Of a stretch of DNA of 64,000 nt, positions 35,363 through 47,424 are shown in pieces (positions within the stretch are counted from its first letter, which is position 1; each line of letters begins with the position of its first letter). The DNA is from Siphonodentalium dalli. Lineage: Eukaryota; Mollusca; Scaphopoda; Gadilida; Siphonodentaliidae. Under the pieces are notes generated by a model, which saw nothing but the letters and a program-made list of their open reading frames with translations, was not told the origin of the DNA and ran no database searches. The translations under genes and the position numbers were made by a program. The stretch spans positions 137,231,587 to 137,295,586 of the forward strand of contig CP136061.1 of assembly GCA_032622095.1 (NCBI GenBank). The letters are read 5' to 3'.

Positions 35363-36457
35363 GTATATGTTATATGAATTATCACATTTCTTAATGTTAT
35401 GTCGCCGTTAAAAAACAAATATGAGGTAAGAATATAACAGTTTTAAAGATTACTATATAATATGGTCAAATTGCCAAAATAGATAATTGACAAAATATTG
35501 ACTCTAAAATACAATTTTTATTAAATTAAACAAAACGAAGATGGGACAAAGTCGTTAGTAACACCAAAATATGATATTACAAATTTGGTCTCACATTGAA
35601 CATTTTAAATCAATAAGTTCAAAGTTTCATGAAATCAAAGTAGTAGCGTTATAGGCTAGAATCTCTGGATGAGAAGTGTCAAGTTCTACATAATTATCCA
35701 ACACCTTTTTGACAAACTGGTCTCAAGACAATCTCAGTAACCCAAAGAATCTCCACACCAAATATAAGCTAAACCGGGTTTTGATGGTTCAAGATTGAGA
35801 AGAAAATGTTATAATAATTATTGAAAGCGGGAAAGAGTTATGTTCTTGGAATGTGTGGGAATGGTTAATTCTTTAACCAATCGATGCCAAAACCTATACA
35901 GGTGAGTGGTGTGTCATCATAAACATGCACATAAAATATGAACACGATCCAGCTCATGGTCAGATAAAAAAATACTCAAGTTATAGTGTCGGATAGCATG
36001 TATCTATACGGATAGACGAACGACATATGTTTGATCTGAACGTCGGTACTTGCCATTAAGTGTATACATATATGGTATGCATGGGTAGGCCTACACATAA
36101 ACCTAAGCTAAATTTGCACATTTCGAGCATGCAGACTCAATCTTAAGCCTACGGTCTGTTTCTGTTTGTTCTATTGGCGATTAAACGTGATCAATTGACG
36201 TTATTCAAGTGTGCTCGATTACAGTGATTTGAAGTTGAACCATGACTATGTTGCGATCGACCTGGCCGCCTATACCAACAAAAAAAATGACGGGAAATGC
36301 GTAACGTTTCCACAATACTGAGATATAGTAACTCCGCAAAACATAAGATAAAGCAAAAGTTACATGTATACATGACCAAATTACCCGACGGGCTAAATAT
36401 TGCCTGCGTATGATCACTCAGATCAGAACCACTCACTCCCTTATAGATCAAGTCTTA
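35363..36457. other. Intergenic DNA, nothing recognised
   Basis: AT-rich sequence between the MITE and a retroposon tail. I see only short open frames, which do not look coding. Confidence 0.4.
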
Positions 36458-36660
36458 AGTAAGTAAGTAATGCTTTATTCCCAGCCAATTGGTAATTTGG
36501 TACATGAGAAAACATATAATACACTATGTACAAATGAGAACACTCCGGTCCAAATATTTGAAAATACACATGCAAACAGTAAATACTGAAAAACAATCAT
36601 CACACCCAATATATAACAACAATTATGCATACATACACACATACAATTATATATATGCAT
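36458..36660 (-). mobile_element. Retroposon 3' end with (ACTT)n tail
   Basis: Minus-strand reading ends in TTGGCTGGGAATAAAGCATT followed by (ACTT)n at 36458-36470. It has AATAAA then a tetranucleotide tail, as in CR1/L2-type LINEs and their SINEs. The 5' boundary is not visible. Confidence 0.55.
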
Positions 36661-37494
36661 GAAACTATCTGTACTTCCTTAAATAATTACAACATAAAAA
36701 AGGACTGTTAAATGTATAGCAGAACTTTCGCTTATAAGAATATGAGACTATTAAATGCATTTTAATAGAAATTTGAAAGCAAATTATTCAACATTTATAA
36801 AAATGCAATTAGGTTTCGTTCTATTAAATTTTGTTGTATATGTTCTCGGTCCACAACATATTGGGATATTGGTTGGAATGCTGATGTTTTGGACTGAGTC
36901 CCACCCCGTTGCTCTTCTATAGCGGATTTTCATTCAAAAGACGTATACACTGCATGTATACACGTGGAACCAGGCCTGGCATTCACGTAGGCCTTACACC
37001 CCTGCATGAATGTGATTAAGCATCGGACATGTCCGCGATTAATCTGTCTTCAAAATGATATATCATTTACGGTGATCGAAAAAGGTACCGTATATAGTGA
37101 TGATCAATATGCATGTGTTATATATCATCATGCTTGCATGGGAAATGCTGCCATCTATAAGTTCATACGCAAAGCTTCCATTTGACCTATAATCACGCAC
37201 GATTCTGGGCGTAAAGTAAGTCCGTTATAGCAGACTTATACGGACGATGTAGCCAGATAAATATTCATAGCAGGATCTGACATTTTGAGAAATCTTATGA
37301 ATTTATTGTGTCTTTGGAACTCAATGCCTTCGAATTGGGTTCAGAAGGTATAACATAGGCCTACACGTCTGTAAAACAATTATCATCAACAAGTAGGCCT
37401 AAATGAAAAAAAATGTTTTCCCACTTTCTCCTATAATAAATGAGATTTCAAAACCAATGTTATCTAAACATTACCCTACTTAAAGTATACGTTA
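36661..37494. other. Intergenic DNA, nothing recognised
   Basis: AT-rich. Short microrepeats such as GATGATCAATATGCATG are present, but no gene or element end. Confidence 0.35.
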
Positions 37495-38430
37495 GGTGGA
37501 ATTACCATGCATGGGAGGCCGTTTCACATTTATTAATAATTGGACTTTTAAAAGCTCAATTCAATTGCGCTTAAGTGCAACTTTATTATGCTTAAAAGCG
37601 CAATTGCATTGTGCTTAAGTGCAATTACTTACATGTCTACCCAATTTCGCTTATGGCACATTCTCAGCTAAATGGGCGCAATGCGCAATTTTCGTGTCGC
37701 TGTTGATTTTCGGAAAGAAAACGGGTGACATATTTGACATGCTATCCTAAGTTTTACAACATAAGATCATATCAAATAAATAAATATCACCACTGGCTCA
37801 TAACGCCTCTTCCTGCGCGTCCACGTTACATCATGTCGTCTATAGATATGGACCCAAAACACCCTGTCGCAAGCTGTATGTGAAACGTCGCGACCAGCCG
37901 ATTCCGCGTTTTTACCATCCGCTGCGGAACGTGATATCGCCGATTTAAACCACAAGACACGTGCGTTAGCACACATGCATAGACACTAAACCCTGGATAA
38001 TTTCCACAGTTTTATGACGTCGGGAGTGGCTGTCGCAAAAATATGCGACAGAAAACGTTACCGACGAAATAACTCTCATACATGGCTCTTGAAATTGTTT
38101 TTACAACATGGAATACTCAGTAAAAGTGAACACGAAGGCCATACATTATCTATGTAATGACCACTCAGTTCAGTTTGCCGCCTAGTGTTCGAAGGAATTC
38201 CATAAGTAATGCCACTTTAGAATGGTACGGAAATTTTGAGACAGATACGTTACCAAGCTTTTACCCTGCATCTCCAAAACGGTTGGGAGTAGTTTATTTA
38301 CTCATACTCAGTTGTTTGCACATTACATATAGTTTATTATACACATCGCATATTTAGACCAGTTGGAAGTTTTTATGAATTGCCACTGAAATAAGTGTTT
38401 GATTCCGACAGAATACGTTACCGACATAAT
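37495..38430. repeat. Left member of a 10.8 kb inverted-repeat pair
   Basis: GGGAGGCCGTTTCACATTTA (37515), AGCGCAATTGCATT, CACATTCTCAGCTAA (37663) and GACAGAAAACGTTACC / GACAGATACGTTACC / GACAGAATACGTTACC (38047, 38240, 38407) appear in this order. The same words occur in inverted order and orientation at 47425-48310. The 37790-37980 part is richer in G+C than its surroundings, with no recognised gene. Confidence 0.55.
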
Positions 38431-38902
38431 ACATTACCGTTTCTATTAAAAATCCACTGTAGCAAGAATCGTGTAAAAAATCGGTGTTTTAACAGCGTCA
38501 CTATCCCTGAGAAAGGATTCTGACGCTGGGAGAGCTTGCTCTTGTTGGCCATACTTCGCTCTTGAAAATCAGTAGGCTATCGTATAATGCTATGTAATAT
38601 GGCAATTTTGAGCATGGATTTGGACAAGCTTCATGAATAATGGTCGAACTCTCAGCGGCTGTTGGTCTATATATAGGCCTATGTGCGCTCAATATGGTGT
38701 AGTTTGTTGTATTTTCCCATATTGCATTTGGCAAGTAAGGGTTAACAAACGTGCACGAGAGACCAAAGCAGCGTAGTTAGCTGTACGCGATTTATAGTAT
38801 TTTGAAAGCGAACATCCAATTGAAGCTGAGAACTGACTCCAGTTGTAAAGGTTGGCAGGAGTGTCCAGGTAAGTACACAGCATTAATAATTCCCATGTTT
38901 TA
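38431..38902. other. Intergenic DNA, nothing recognised
   Basis: No gene, RNA or repeat landmark is supported here. Confidence 0.35.
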
Positions 38903-38906
38903 TTAA

Positions 38907-39386
38907 AGGTACTCAATCAGAACAGAGGGTCCCCATCTCAACAGATTCCAACAACAACAATCCGATCAAAGGGTCCTATATTACTATTTCTTTGGCTTTG
39001 GGGGTAAAAAATATTTGATTCGAGTCGAGGAACCCATCAAACAAAGCTCAGAGTTATTAGATATTGATTTTTGACATTTGTTATTTACTCGAGATGAGTA
39101 TTAATAATTGCCTTCAACTGCCGTAATCTGCTCGGGTTGTGTACACCAAAATCTATTCAAACAGACAAGGATGGATAACTCTAAAATCAAGTGGTAATAA
39201 TAACGCAATTTTGACTGAGTTCTGGGCCAGAAAGTATTCCCGATAATGAAAAATAATAGATTTCTAAAATCGATATCTAACAAATCTGAGCTTTGATGGG
39301 TGACTTCCTCGACTCGAATCAAATATTTTTGACCTCCGAAGCCATTTAAATAGTAATTGAGAGGAGTTTTATCGGATTGAGTACCT
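38907..39386. mobile_element. piggyBac-like MITE copy 1, 480 bp, TTAA flanked
   Basis: TTAA lies on both sides (38903-38906, 39387-39390). Termini are AGGTACTCAATC and GATTGAGTACCT. The two halves are themselves inverted (TATTTGATTCGAGTCGAGGA against TCCTCGACTCGAATCAAATA), so the element is a long hairpin. TTAA target duplications are the hallmark of piggyBac-type transposition. No transposase is present. Confidence 0.85.
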
Positions 39387-39739
39387 TTAAGGACAAGGGG
39401 GTCGATACAATTTTCCTCCATTTACCATCACTCTGAAGTCTGACCAATTAATCCCATTTATCCAACAATGGCATTTATATCGTTAAGGGTGGGTCGGCGA
39501 TGGATTATTCTTTCAATTAAAACCATGCATGCACAAACGCCCATCAATTCCATTTCTACATCCATAGCATATAAAGTAAATATTTTACCCCTGAATATTG
39601 TCACCCAACAGCGTCAAAAATCCAGGTACACCCCGTGTACGTGGTATCGCCAAACCCGAGGGTATCACCAAACCAGCCCATGCGGTTTTGATAAATGAAC
39701 ATATCTTCGGTCAGATGAAACTATATAACTCTCAGTTAA

Positions 39740-40219
39740 AGGTACTCAATCCGATAAAACTCCTCTCAATTACTATTTCAATGGCTTCGGGGGTCAAAAA
39801 TATTTGATTCGAGTCGAGGAAGTCACCAATCAAAGCTCAGATTTGTTAGATATCGATTTTAGAAATCTATTATTTTTCATTATCGGGAATACTTTCTGGC
39901 CCAGAACTCAGTCAAAATTGCGTTATTATTACGACTTGATTTTAGAGTTATCCATCCTTGTCTGTTTGAATAGATTTTGGTGTACACATCCCGAGCAGAT
40001 TACGGCAGTTGAAGGCAATTATTAGTACTCATCTCGAGTAAATAACAAATTTCAAAAATCAACATCTAATAACTCTGAGCTTTGTTTGATGGGTTCCTCG
40101 ACTCGATTCAAATATGTTTTACCCCCAAAGCCAAAGAAATAGTAATATAGGACCCTTTGATCGGATTGTTGTTGTTGGAATCTGTTGAGATGGGGACCCT
40201 CTGTTCGGATTGAGTACCT
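39740..40219. mobile_element. piggyBac-like MITE copy 2, inverted relative to copy 1
   Basis: The same 480-bp length, TTAA flanks (39736-39739, 40220-40223) and termini. It is the reverse complement of 38907-39386 with only scattered differences, roughly 96% by eye. The 353-bp spacer is unrelated to either copy. The weak 73-codon frame shared by both copies is probably a by-product. Confidence 0.87.
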
Positions 40220-40223
40220 TTAA

Positions 40224-41954
40224 ATGGGGTGATATCCACTATTAAAACATAACTTCGCAAAGCGGAATATCCCCTCAATGAGATAGCGACCACAGCTTGC
40301 TCTCACCCGATAACTTTAATAGAAATTCCGACTCATTTCCGCTTTTATCATAAATAGTAGACACATTCTGACGTTAGATGGTTCATTTGAACGATAATTA
40401 TCAGTCGTAGATGGCGGATAATGTGTGTATCAAAAGAAAAATATATAACCATAAAATTGTCCAACCTGCAGAGCGGTTCGCAAAAATACTAGCTAAGTCC
40501 AAGTGTGGGTACCCATCATAACTTCGGGTATCAAAGCCGCAGATCGATCCTGCGATGAAATGTCGCCAAACCAGAGCTGGGATGTCAAAGATGCGAATGA
40601 TATCCTTCACATTTTGACCGTTTCTGCTTGAAAATATCCCAATTATCATTCGGACAGACCGGCACATGGATCATCTTTAGGGTGTGGGTGTATGCGCAAA
40701 ATTGAAAGCATGTATGTTTGTTTGTGTTTCATATATGTTCTGATGTCATTAATAGTATAGGCTATGATGTGTTAAATCAGTGTAACTCACGAGTTAGCAG
40801 GGACGTGGCTGGAGGGTCCATGTTAGGGGTGTTCACCTATAGTTTCTAAATGCACCCCTTCCGGGAATTTCTATTTGCACCCCATGTTAGGTTCGAGTTT
40901 TCATCGAGTTTACAACGGGTTATTCCAACATTCGCAAATATAGATATAGCGAGTATTGCAGCATCATACAATTAATAGCTACGTGGGGTTCATGATCGAG
41001 ATTCCAACGTTTCAGCCCACAAAACACCTGCATGATAGCTCGACATCTCGATGTTATGCACGAAACGGTCATTAAATCGCAATGTCTCATGTACTCGATT
41101 TGTTCTTTGTTGTGTACGCATATATCACCTGCACCAACGAAGCGTCATTTTCCCCTCCCTTAATTTCCATATGATAGAAACACTCGTCAAGCATGCACGG
41201 ATAAGCATAATACCCTGTATATCCAGGTATATAATGGACATTACGCAATTCGAAGTATCTCCATGTGAGATGAATTATTTAGCCCTTTCTTTATACTAAA
41301 TGGAATAATGACATTCAATTATAAACGAGAGGCCGATCACGATCGGCAGATGTTTAACCCATACCTTGGCGATAGTGACTAGCCATAACTGATAATGTGT
41401 CAAAGATATGATCACAGGAATTAATCCATATATCAGTACCCAACTTGAAATCAAAAGCTCAAATAATTTGTCTTTAGAAAGGGTTAAAGTATTTGGGTTG
41501 GGGGAGGAGTAGTTTTAAATCTCATAACTCTGTCCCTATTCACACAAGGACCTCTCACTGTGAGATCCAATGGTTTAGTGATTTCGGAGGACATGTTTAG
41601 GAGTTTAAGTTAATTCATTGGAAGCAAAAGTGATAAATCCCTATCTTTGCCACTTTTGACATGCAAGATATTCAAAATTTATTATTCACTTCTAAAGAGA
41701 AATTTTAATTGTTGACAAGCCAGACTGCTTAGAACGACATATATGTAGGGGATTCCATCTCGTATTTAAATGGTACTTTAATTACCCCCCCCCTTCCCGC
41801 ATTCTCCCCAGTTATTTGTTTATCAAACATGGACAGATATAAGATCAGATCTGACCTGTGTATTAAATAAGATTAAGTGTTTCATAACAGGGGTGTATGT
41901 TTTTCAAAAATATATGTAGTTTATACAATTCAAAAGTATTATCTATATATAGAG
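40224..41954. other. Intergenic DNA with one exon-like open frame
   Basis: An 88-codon frame at 40401-40667 (minus) has more balanced base use than its surroundings (for example DIPALVWRHFIAGSICGFDT) and a CTGCAGGTTGG donor-like site near 40465. I recognise no family. The rest, including TCGCAAATATAGATATAG (40933, shared with the 21.8 kb array), is repeat debris. Confidence 0.3.
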
Positions 41955-42102
41955 GATCTACAACGAGTCCCCAGTTTATAGCGGAATTTACAAAACGAGT
42001 CCAGTAAATTAGGTCTGGGCCGAGCCTTTGGCGAGGTCCAGACCTAATTTACTGGACGAGTTTTGTAAATTCCGCTATAAACTGGGGACGAGTTGTAGAT
42101 TC
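41955..42102. repeat. Hairpin B with direct CGAG words on inverted arms
   Basis: Arms 41955-42018 and 42038-42102 are near-perfect reverse complements (CCCCAGTTTATAGCGGAATT; CCAGTAAATTAGGTCTGG). CGAG words occur at 41964, 41996, 42021, 42032, 42057 and 42089, in mirror pairs about 42028, and all read CGAG on the plus strand. The only arm mismatches are these ACGAGT/ACTCGT blocks and one loop-proximal base. No coding or target duplication was seen. Confidence 0.92.
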
Positions 42103-43554
42103 TATTTATTACATGATCCAAACCTCGACAAACTATACTTAAATCAACAAATGGGACGCAAAACAACCATCGTCTTCTATAAGGCATTAGATGACTTTTC
42201 ACGTAACTACGCATTGTTTTCCCGCGTAAAGAAATAGTCCCAGATAAATAAAGACCCTTTGTCGTATTTAATGGTGTATATTTAATGACATAACTTTTCA
42301 AACTCTTCATTCATTATAGTTTGTTGGAAAACATATTGGAAGCCATAGTATTTTGAGACGTTGCGTAGGGAATATAAACAGCCGACAAACCCGAAGTCAA
42401 AGGTCACCTGGCACTATTTCCTGTTATTAAACGAACGTTTAATATCACAATTTATAGAATGGGTTTATTGAATGGAATAAGTGTAGGATCATGTAATAAA
42501 ATGTTATACAGACATAATATGATGGGGATGACCACTAAATCGTTCATATAAAAGAAAGTAAGTTAGCCCTCATTTGAATGGTTTCACACATTACAATGTT
42601 TTACAAGTAGCTTGGGCACTAAAGCCACAACCTTCAATGTTAATCTTCTAAGTGCTCTGTGGCCCCTAAAATTCAATCAACCATGAAAATGTGAACAAAT
42701 GGGAAAATAAGGTTCCTGGAAATACTAACATCTACCATATTGATTTTCAAAACAAGTCATCACTTACAATAGTCATGTATATTTATCTGCCTGTTTCCCC
42801 ATTGCATAGATAAATCAAATTGGCTATCAGCTGTTGTTTTAATTTTGAAAGCACGTGTCTGAAGGGTTAATATATTTTTCAAAAATCAATTAATCAGTCA
42901 ATACCAAAATTGATAGAAGTGTGCAAAGATACCCAATATATATTAAGAGATATGAGGAAGAGTCCATGTACATTATAGCATGTGTCTATGGAAACCTTGG
43001 AAAGGGTTAATTATTTTTGAAGCAAATTAATGGAATTTAGAAGACACTTATATAGGTGAGTGGGCCCTTATCTCATCCTGTAATGAAATTTCAAGAATAG
43101 GAAAAACACCTGTCTTGTGCTGCCATTAATCAATTTGACAGTTAGAATAAACAAACAGCCAGCCACCAGTGTTGTTTATCTTGCTTGACCCACCAGAGCT
43201 CTGTATCATATGTCATCACTCATTTCATAACAGATTTCACTTGGAATGACAACATCTATAAAAATCCTCTGATATACTCTGGATGTTGGATTACATGGTA
43301 ATTTATTGATATCATTATATTACATGAAACTATTGCAATAAAATCTTCATATTTTCAAAACAGGATATCACACGGATTCACACCTAATTAATCGTATAAA
43401 ACTAAAATAAATGAAAGTGTCAATTTTTTTTTATTATTTAAATTTTTTTTTATTGTTATTAAAGTTCAAACACAAAATTTAATATCTGTATATGCTAAAT
43501 TTAGCAAGGAGCTAAATCTAAAAAAAATGAATTTAAAAAAAAAAAAAATTCTCG
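42103..43554. other. Intergenic DNA, nothing recognised
   Basis: AT-rich, with homopolymer runs near 43425-43455. No gene or RNA is supported. Confidence 0.4.
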
Positions 43555-43900
43555 AAAAAGGGTCATAACTCCTTTAAAATTAATCGGATCAAACCCATAT
43601 TCGAACTCGATCTGTATTATGGGCTGTGAAACTAACATACCAAATTTGGTTCCAATCAGATAAAAAAATGTTTGAGTTATGGCAGAATGCGTGAATTCTA
43701 AGTTGAAAAAGGGCCATAACTCTGTAACAAAATCTCGGATCAAACCCAAATTCGAACTCGATCTGTATTTTGGGCTGAGAAACCCATATACAAAATTTGG
43801 TTTCGATCGGAAAAAAAAATGTTTGAGTTATCGCATTACTCGTAAAGTGTCTACGGACAGACAGACAGACGGACAGACGGACAGACAGACGGACCAACGA
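43555..43900. repeat. Two 150-bp tandem units ending in (GACA/GGAC)n
   Basis: Both units carry GGGTCATAACTC or GGGCCATAACTC, CGGATCAAACCCA, TTCGAACTCGATCTGTATT and AAAAATGTTTGAGTTAT. They end at 43855-43895 in a GACAGACAGACGGACAGACG run. A related three-unit stretch lies at 63290-63790. GTTTACCATACTATGGTA follows as a small palindrome. Confidence 0.85.
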
Positions 43901-44049
43901 CGAGTGGTCAATCCGGGCAACGACACTATGTTTACCATACTATGGTATGGGTAAACATAAAAACTGGTGTAAGGGTGTATTATATTAATTCTGAGGGATT
44001 TTCAGGTAATATGAGCAGAAGAAAGATACAAATATACACTATGACATTT

Positions 44050-44120
44050 TCATATAATGGGGAGGTTTAGATTGATAAACCTTCTAACGTGGCCCTTCCA
44101 ACATAACTGGCTATTAACCG
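44050..44120. repeat. Solo end related to the 51879-52022 inverted repeat
   Basis: GGGGAGGTTTAGATTGATAA with ACCTTCTAACGT resembles GGGAAGTTTAGATTGAAAAA with CTTCTAACTT at 51884. No partner end was found nearby. Confidence 0.4.
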
Positions 44121-44399
44121 AGAGCCTGCTGGGTTTTATTTACACAATCGCGTACGAAAGGTTTGATGCCTCAAATGTGTTACACTCCAGGAATGTTCAA
44201 ATAAATCAGATTTTCTAGTTTCCGTATTCCTCCAGAGACCCCACGCCCCCCCCCCCCCCCCATAATGACTATATTTGCACTTATGAGTACGAAGCTGATT
44301 TTTATAATAATAATAGTGATCCAGGAATCACCGATCAACAATACACAATTTCTGAAAAGCAAATCACTTCTATTTGCACAAAGCTATACTATAATTTAT

Positions 44400-45090
44400 A
44401 TATGCATCAGATGAGTGTCAAAAGCAACATAAATATTATCCAAATATATCCACTGAGTGTCCAATCCCACTTACCGAGGGTCCCAAACTACCCAAAGAGT
44501 GTAAATCCACGCAACGAGTGTCTCAATCCAACATCTTAGTTAATATGCTATACCAAACAAAAAGTTCATAGATTGCACCATTGGTGTCACAAATCAGCCA
44601 ACTAGAGTTTCGAAACGCCCAATATGTATCCCAAATCAACCCCACTAGTGTCCCAAATCATCCAAATGGTGTCCAACCCCGCTCAAACGAGTATTCCAAA
44701 ACGTCCCAAACAACTCAACGAGCGTCTCAAACCATCAACTGAGAACCCCAAACCATCCACTGGGTGTCCCACGCCATTTAATGACTTTCATAACCATCCA
44801 AATGGGTGTCCCATGTATCACGACGATTACCTCAAACCATCAGAATCAGAAGTGTCTAAAACAACTGGTGTCTAAATCCATCCCATGCAAAATGTCCCAC
44901 AACCCAACCTATGAGTGTCCCAACTAGTGTACAAAACCATAATCGAATATCTCAAAACAACCAGCGAGTGCCTCGTGGTTTCGTAAACCAATTGGATGGG
45001 ATGGAACACACTTGATGGTCTTAAATACTCTATTGAGGCTTCTGTACGCTATTTTGGATGTATTGAGATGACAATTAGCAAATGGTTTGT
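44400..45090. repeat. Second minisatellite palindrome of GTGTCCCAAACCA units
   Basis: Degenerate units (GTGTCCCAAATCATCCAAAT and similar) run to about 44960, then reverse (GATGGGATGGAACACACTTG) to about 45080. The turn at 44942-44980 (ATCGAATATCTCAAA, CCAGCGAGTGC) is the reverse complement of the turn at 23451-23490, with about two mismatches over 30 bases. Confidence 0.82.
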
Positions 45091-46619
45091 GTTCTAGTTG
45101 GATCACCCCCGTGTACGTGATATCGCCAAAATTGTTTTCAAAGAAAAACCCGCATATTTAGATAATTTAAATAATTTCGGCCAAATTTATGGACTGAAAT
45201 GGTCACCCACTGTGTAGGAACTGTTACATCGGAAGTCGTTCTATCGCCGATTTGTGATGGTTCTTGACTGATTTGTGACGGTTCCTGATGATCCAAATTA
45301 TACATTTTCGTGAGTTTTTGACAGTTAAAAACGCAATTTTTGAGCCATCTAGGTGATAATTCGATTCGTTTTTCCATTCCCCTCATAATCTATGGTCCCA
45401 AATAACGTAGTCATAATGAAAATCCTATTGTGCGAGTAATAACAACGACGAAAACTGCGAATTGTGATATCTCGATCGGTTCTCTCCCGATCGAGTCGGT
45501 TCTCTCCCAATTTAATCGGTTCTGTCCGGGAAATACGATGACTATTATTTGGAAGGATACGTGAAAATAACCCAGTGAAAACAACGAAATATCAATTATG
45601 TTGAATTTACACCACTTATGATAAATTTTGGTGAGTTACACTGCCTTCTAATACATGTAATTATGTATCAACGGTAGTAACAGAATCGTTCACTTTATTG
45701 TGACGCAAAGCATGCAATTTGACATGAATGGTCAATGTGAAATGCGAAGACTGATTTTTTCCCCCAACAAACCAATCATAATGGTCGACTGATTCAAAAT
45801 AGCCGCCACTTTTTTCAATATGGACGCCACTTTTTTTTCAAAATGGCCGCCACTGTTTTTTCAAAAAGTCGCATTTTTCAGCTTTTATTAAACTTATACG
45901 AACCACGTGACTTCCATTCCTTATTCGAACATGGCAGCCGCCCACGCAGAGCGGTTCATGTAGGTGACCCATTCCATTTCTCGGTTCCTTTATATATTAA
46001 GGTCAAATAAAGGGTGCTGTAATTTACCCCCCCCCCCCCGCCCCCCAAGACGCATTAAACAGTCACCACAAACCCCATCAAAATTGACGGCGGTCAACTG
46101 AATTTGGATCTGGGGAGTGTTTATGGTGTCTTGTGGACACATGTTTTAATTTCATTTTGTCCACAGTTGTCATTTGACATTGATGCAATATGAACGATAA
46201 AGTGAGTCCTTGTCGATTTAGCCAGGCCGTGTACCGGTATATAGTTTGTAATTAAGTTCGTTTTAACTCTATCTTGGGCTTACTTGTGCAATTTGGGTCA
46301 TTTATATAAATGCTTCGTATACAAATTAGCAGCTAAGCATATACGAGCGTATTAACATTTCACTCGATGATATTTTGGATTCGAGCGAAATGAAAACTAT
46401 ACTTAATAAAATTAAATAAATACATATAAAACATGGTCTATTCCCAATATGTTGGTGCACAACTCCATGACAAAACATCACAAATTAATTAAAAACGTTT
46501 ATGTGCTTATTGCTTGGTTGTTTTATTTGTTCAGTCGTTCCTTGTTTACTTATATAGTTATTAAATAACATTTGATATTTTAATTTGATTTATTCCATTA
46601 GTTATTCCTATGGGATCAA
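45091..46619. other. Intergenic DNA with GGCCGCC-word repeats
   Basis: AAAATGGCCGCCACT-like words recur three times at 45795-45860. TTTCTCGG...GGTCAAATAAAGGGTGCTGT (45978-46020) relates to the 12.8-13.3 kb units, and a C-run follows. GATCGAGTCGGTTCTCTCCC-type words repeat near 45475-45530. No gene is recognised. Confidence 0.5.
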
Positions 46620-46804
46620 AATGGTTGGAAACTAAACATTGTAATCAGATGTAATCCAAAGTAATCAGTTACATTTTACTAAAGTAATGTAATCGTAATC
46701 AATTACATTTGAAAAATATTTAATCAATAATCGTAATCATGTAAATCAAAAGTAATTGTAATCGTAATCAATTACATTGGAATGTAATCGCCCCAACCCT
46801 GGCT
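46620..46804. mobile_element. hAT-like element end rich in GTAATCAATTACATT
   Basis: Repeats of GTAATCGTAATCAATTACAT end in CGCCCCAACCCTG. Read from the other strand this is CAGGGTTGGGGCG, like the terminus of fish and invertebrate hAT elements whose ends carry GTAATCAGATTAC words. The other terminus was not found, so this is probably a solo or truncated end. Confidence 0.5.
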
Positions 46805-47424
46805 AGAATTGAACACATATCCCACCTAAAACTTTCAACAACAGACCTTCATTTATCAAATAAAGTCACTTGATGGTTTGCGCTCCAAAATAGGCGTGAA
46901 AAAATCGTATTTTTTAAACACACATGTATATATCGTAAGCTCAAAGCAGTATCTCACATATGATCCGTGTATTTGTGGAATGCTCGGCAGCTTCAATAGA
47001 CTTCGTGCCTGACATGCCAGGAGTTGTTTATTCATTAGGAAATGCGTGTTGGTTGTTTCTTGGGAAGGTGTATATATACACGATTGCGTGGACTAGTCGA
47101 TTGTGATCACTTGCTTTCATATTAAAGAGCACGGCTGATGTGTGCGTCAATGTACAATCATGTAACTGACTTCACAACGTTCATATATATCACGTCGAGA
47201 CCCCATCCATACAACGCAGACGTCAGATTTAGCCTATATAAACAATATTGAGCGTATAAGTAGCACCTACCCACTACGAAGTCACTGCATGCTTAATTGT
47301 TAATTGCATGCATATTTAACAGTATTAAACTTGTACATTTGACATGATATGGAATAAAATTGATTGTCTTAATGTCAAATGAGTATTTTATGTTTAATGT
47401 ATAGCTTGTGGGCACTTAAGGTAT
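46805..47424. other. Intergenic DNA, nothing recognised
   Basis: AT-rich, with no gene, RNA or repeat landmark that can be supported. Confidence 0.35.

Noticed and set aside
39101-40025. Shared 73-106 codon frames in the two TTAA MITEs
   Set aside because: The copies are near identical, so conservation of the frame is expected. The element is a hairpin with no transposase similarity.
40401-40667. Possible isolated exon on the minus strand
   Set aside because: Composition is exon-like, but no family, no matching neighbour exon and only one plausible splice site. Kept as unassigned.
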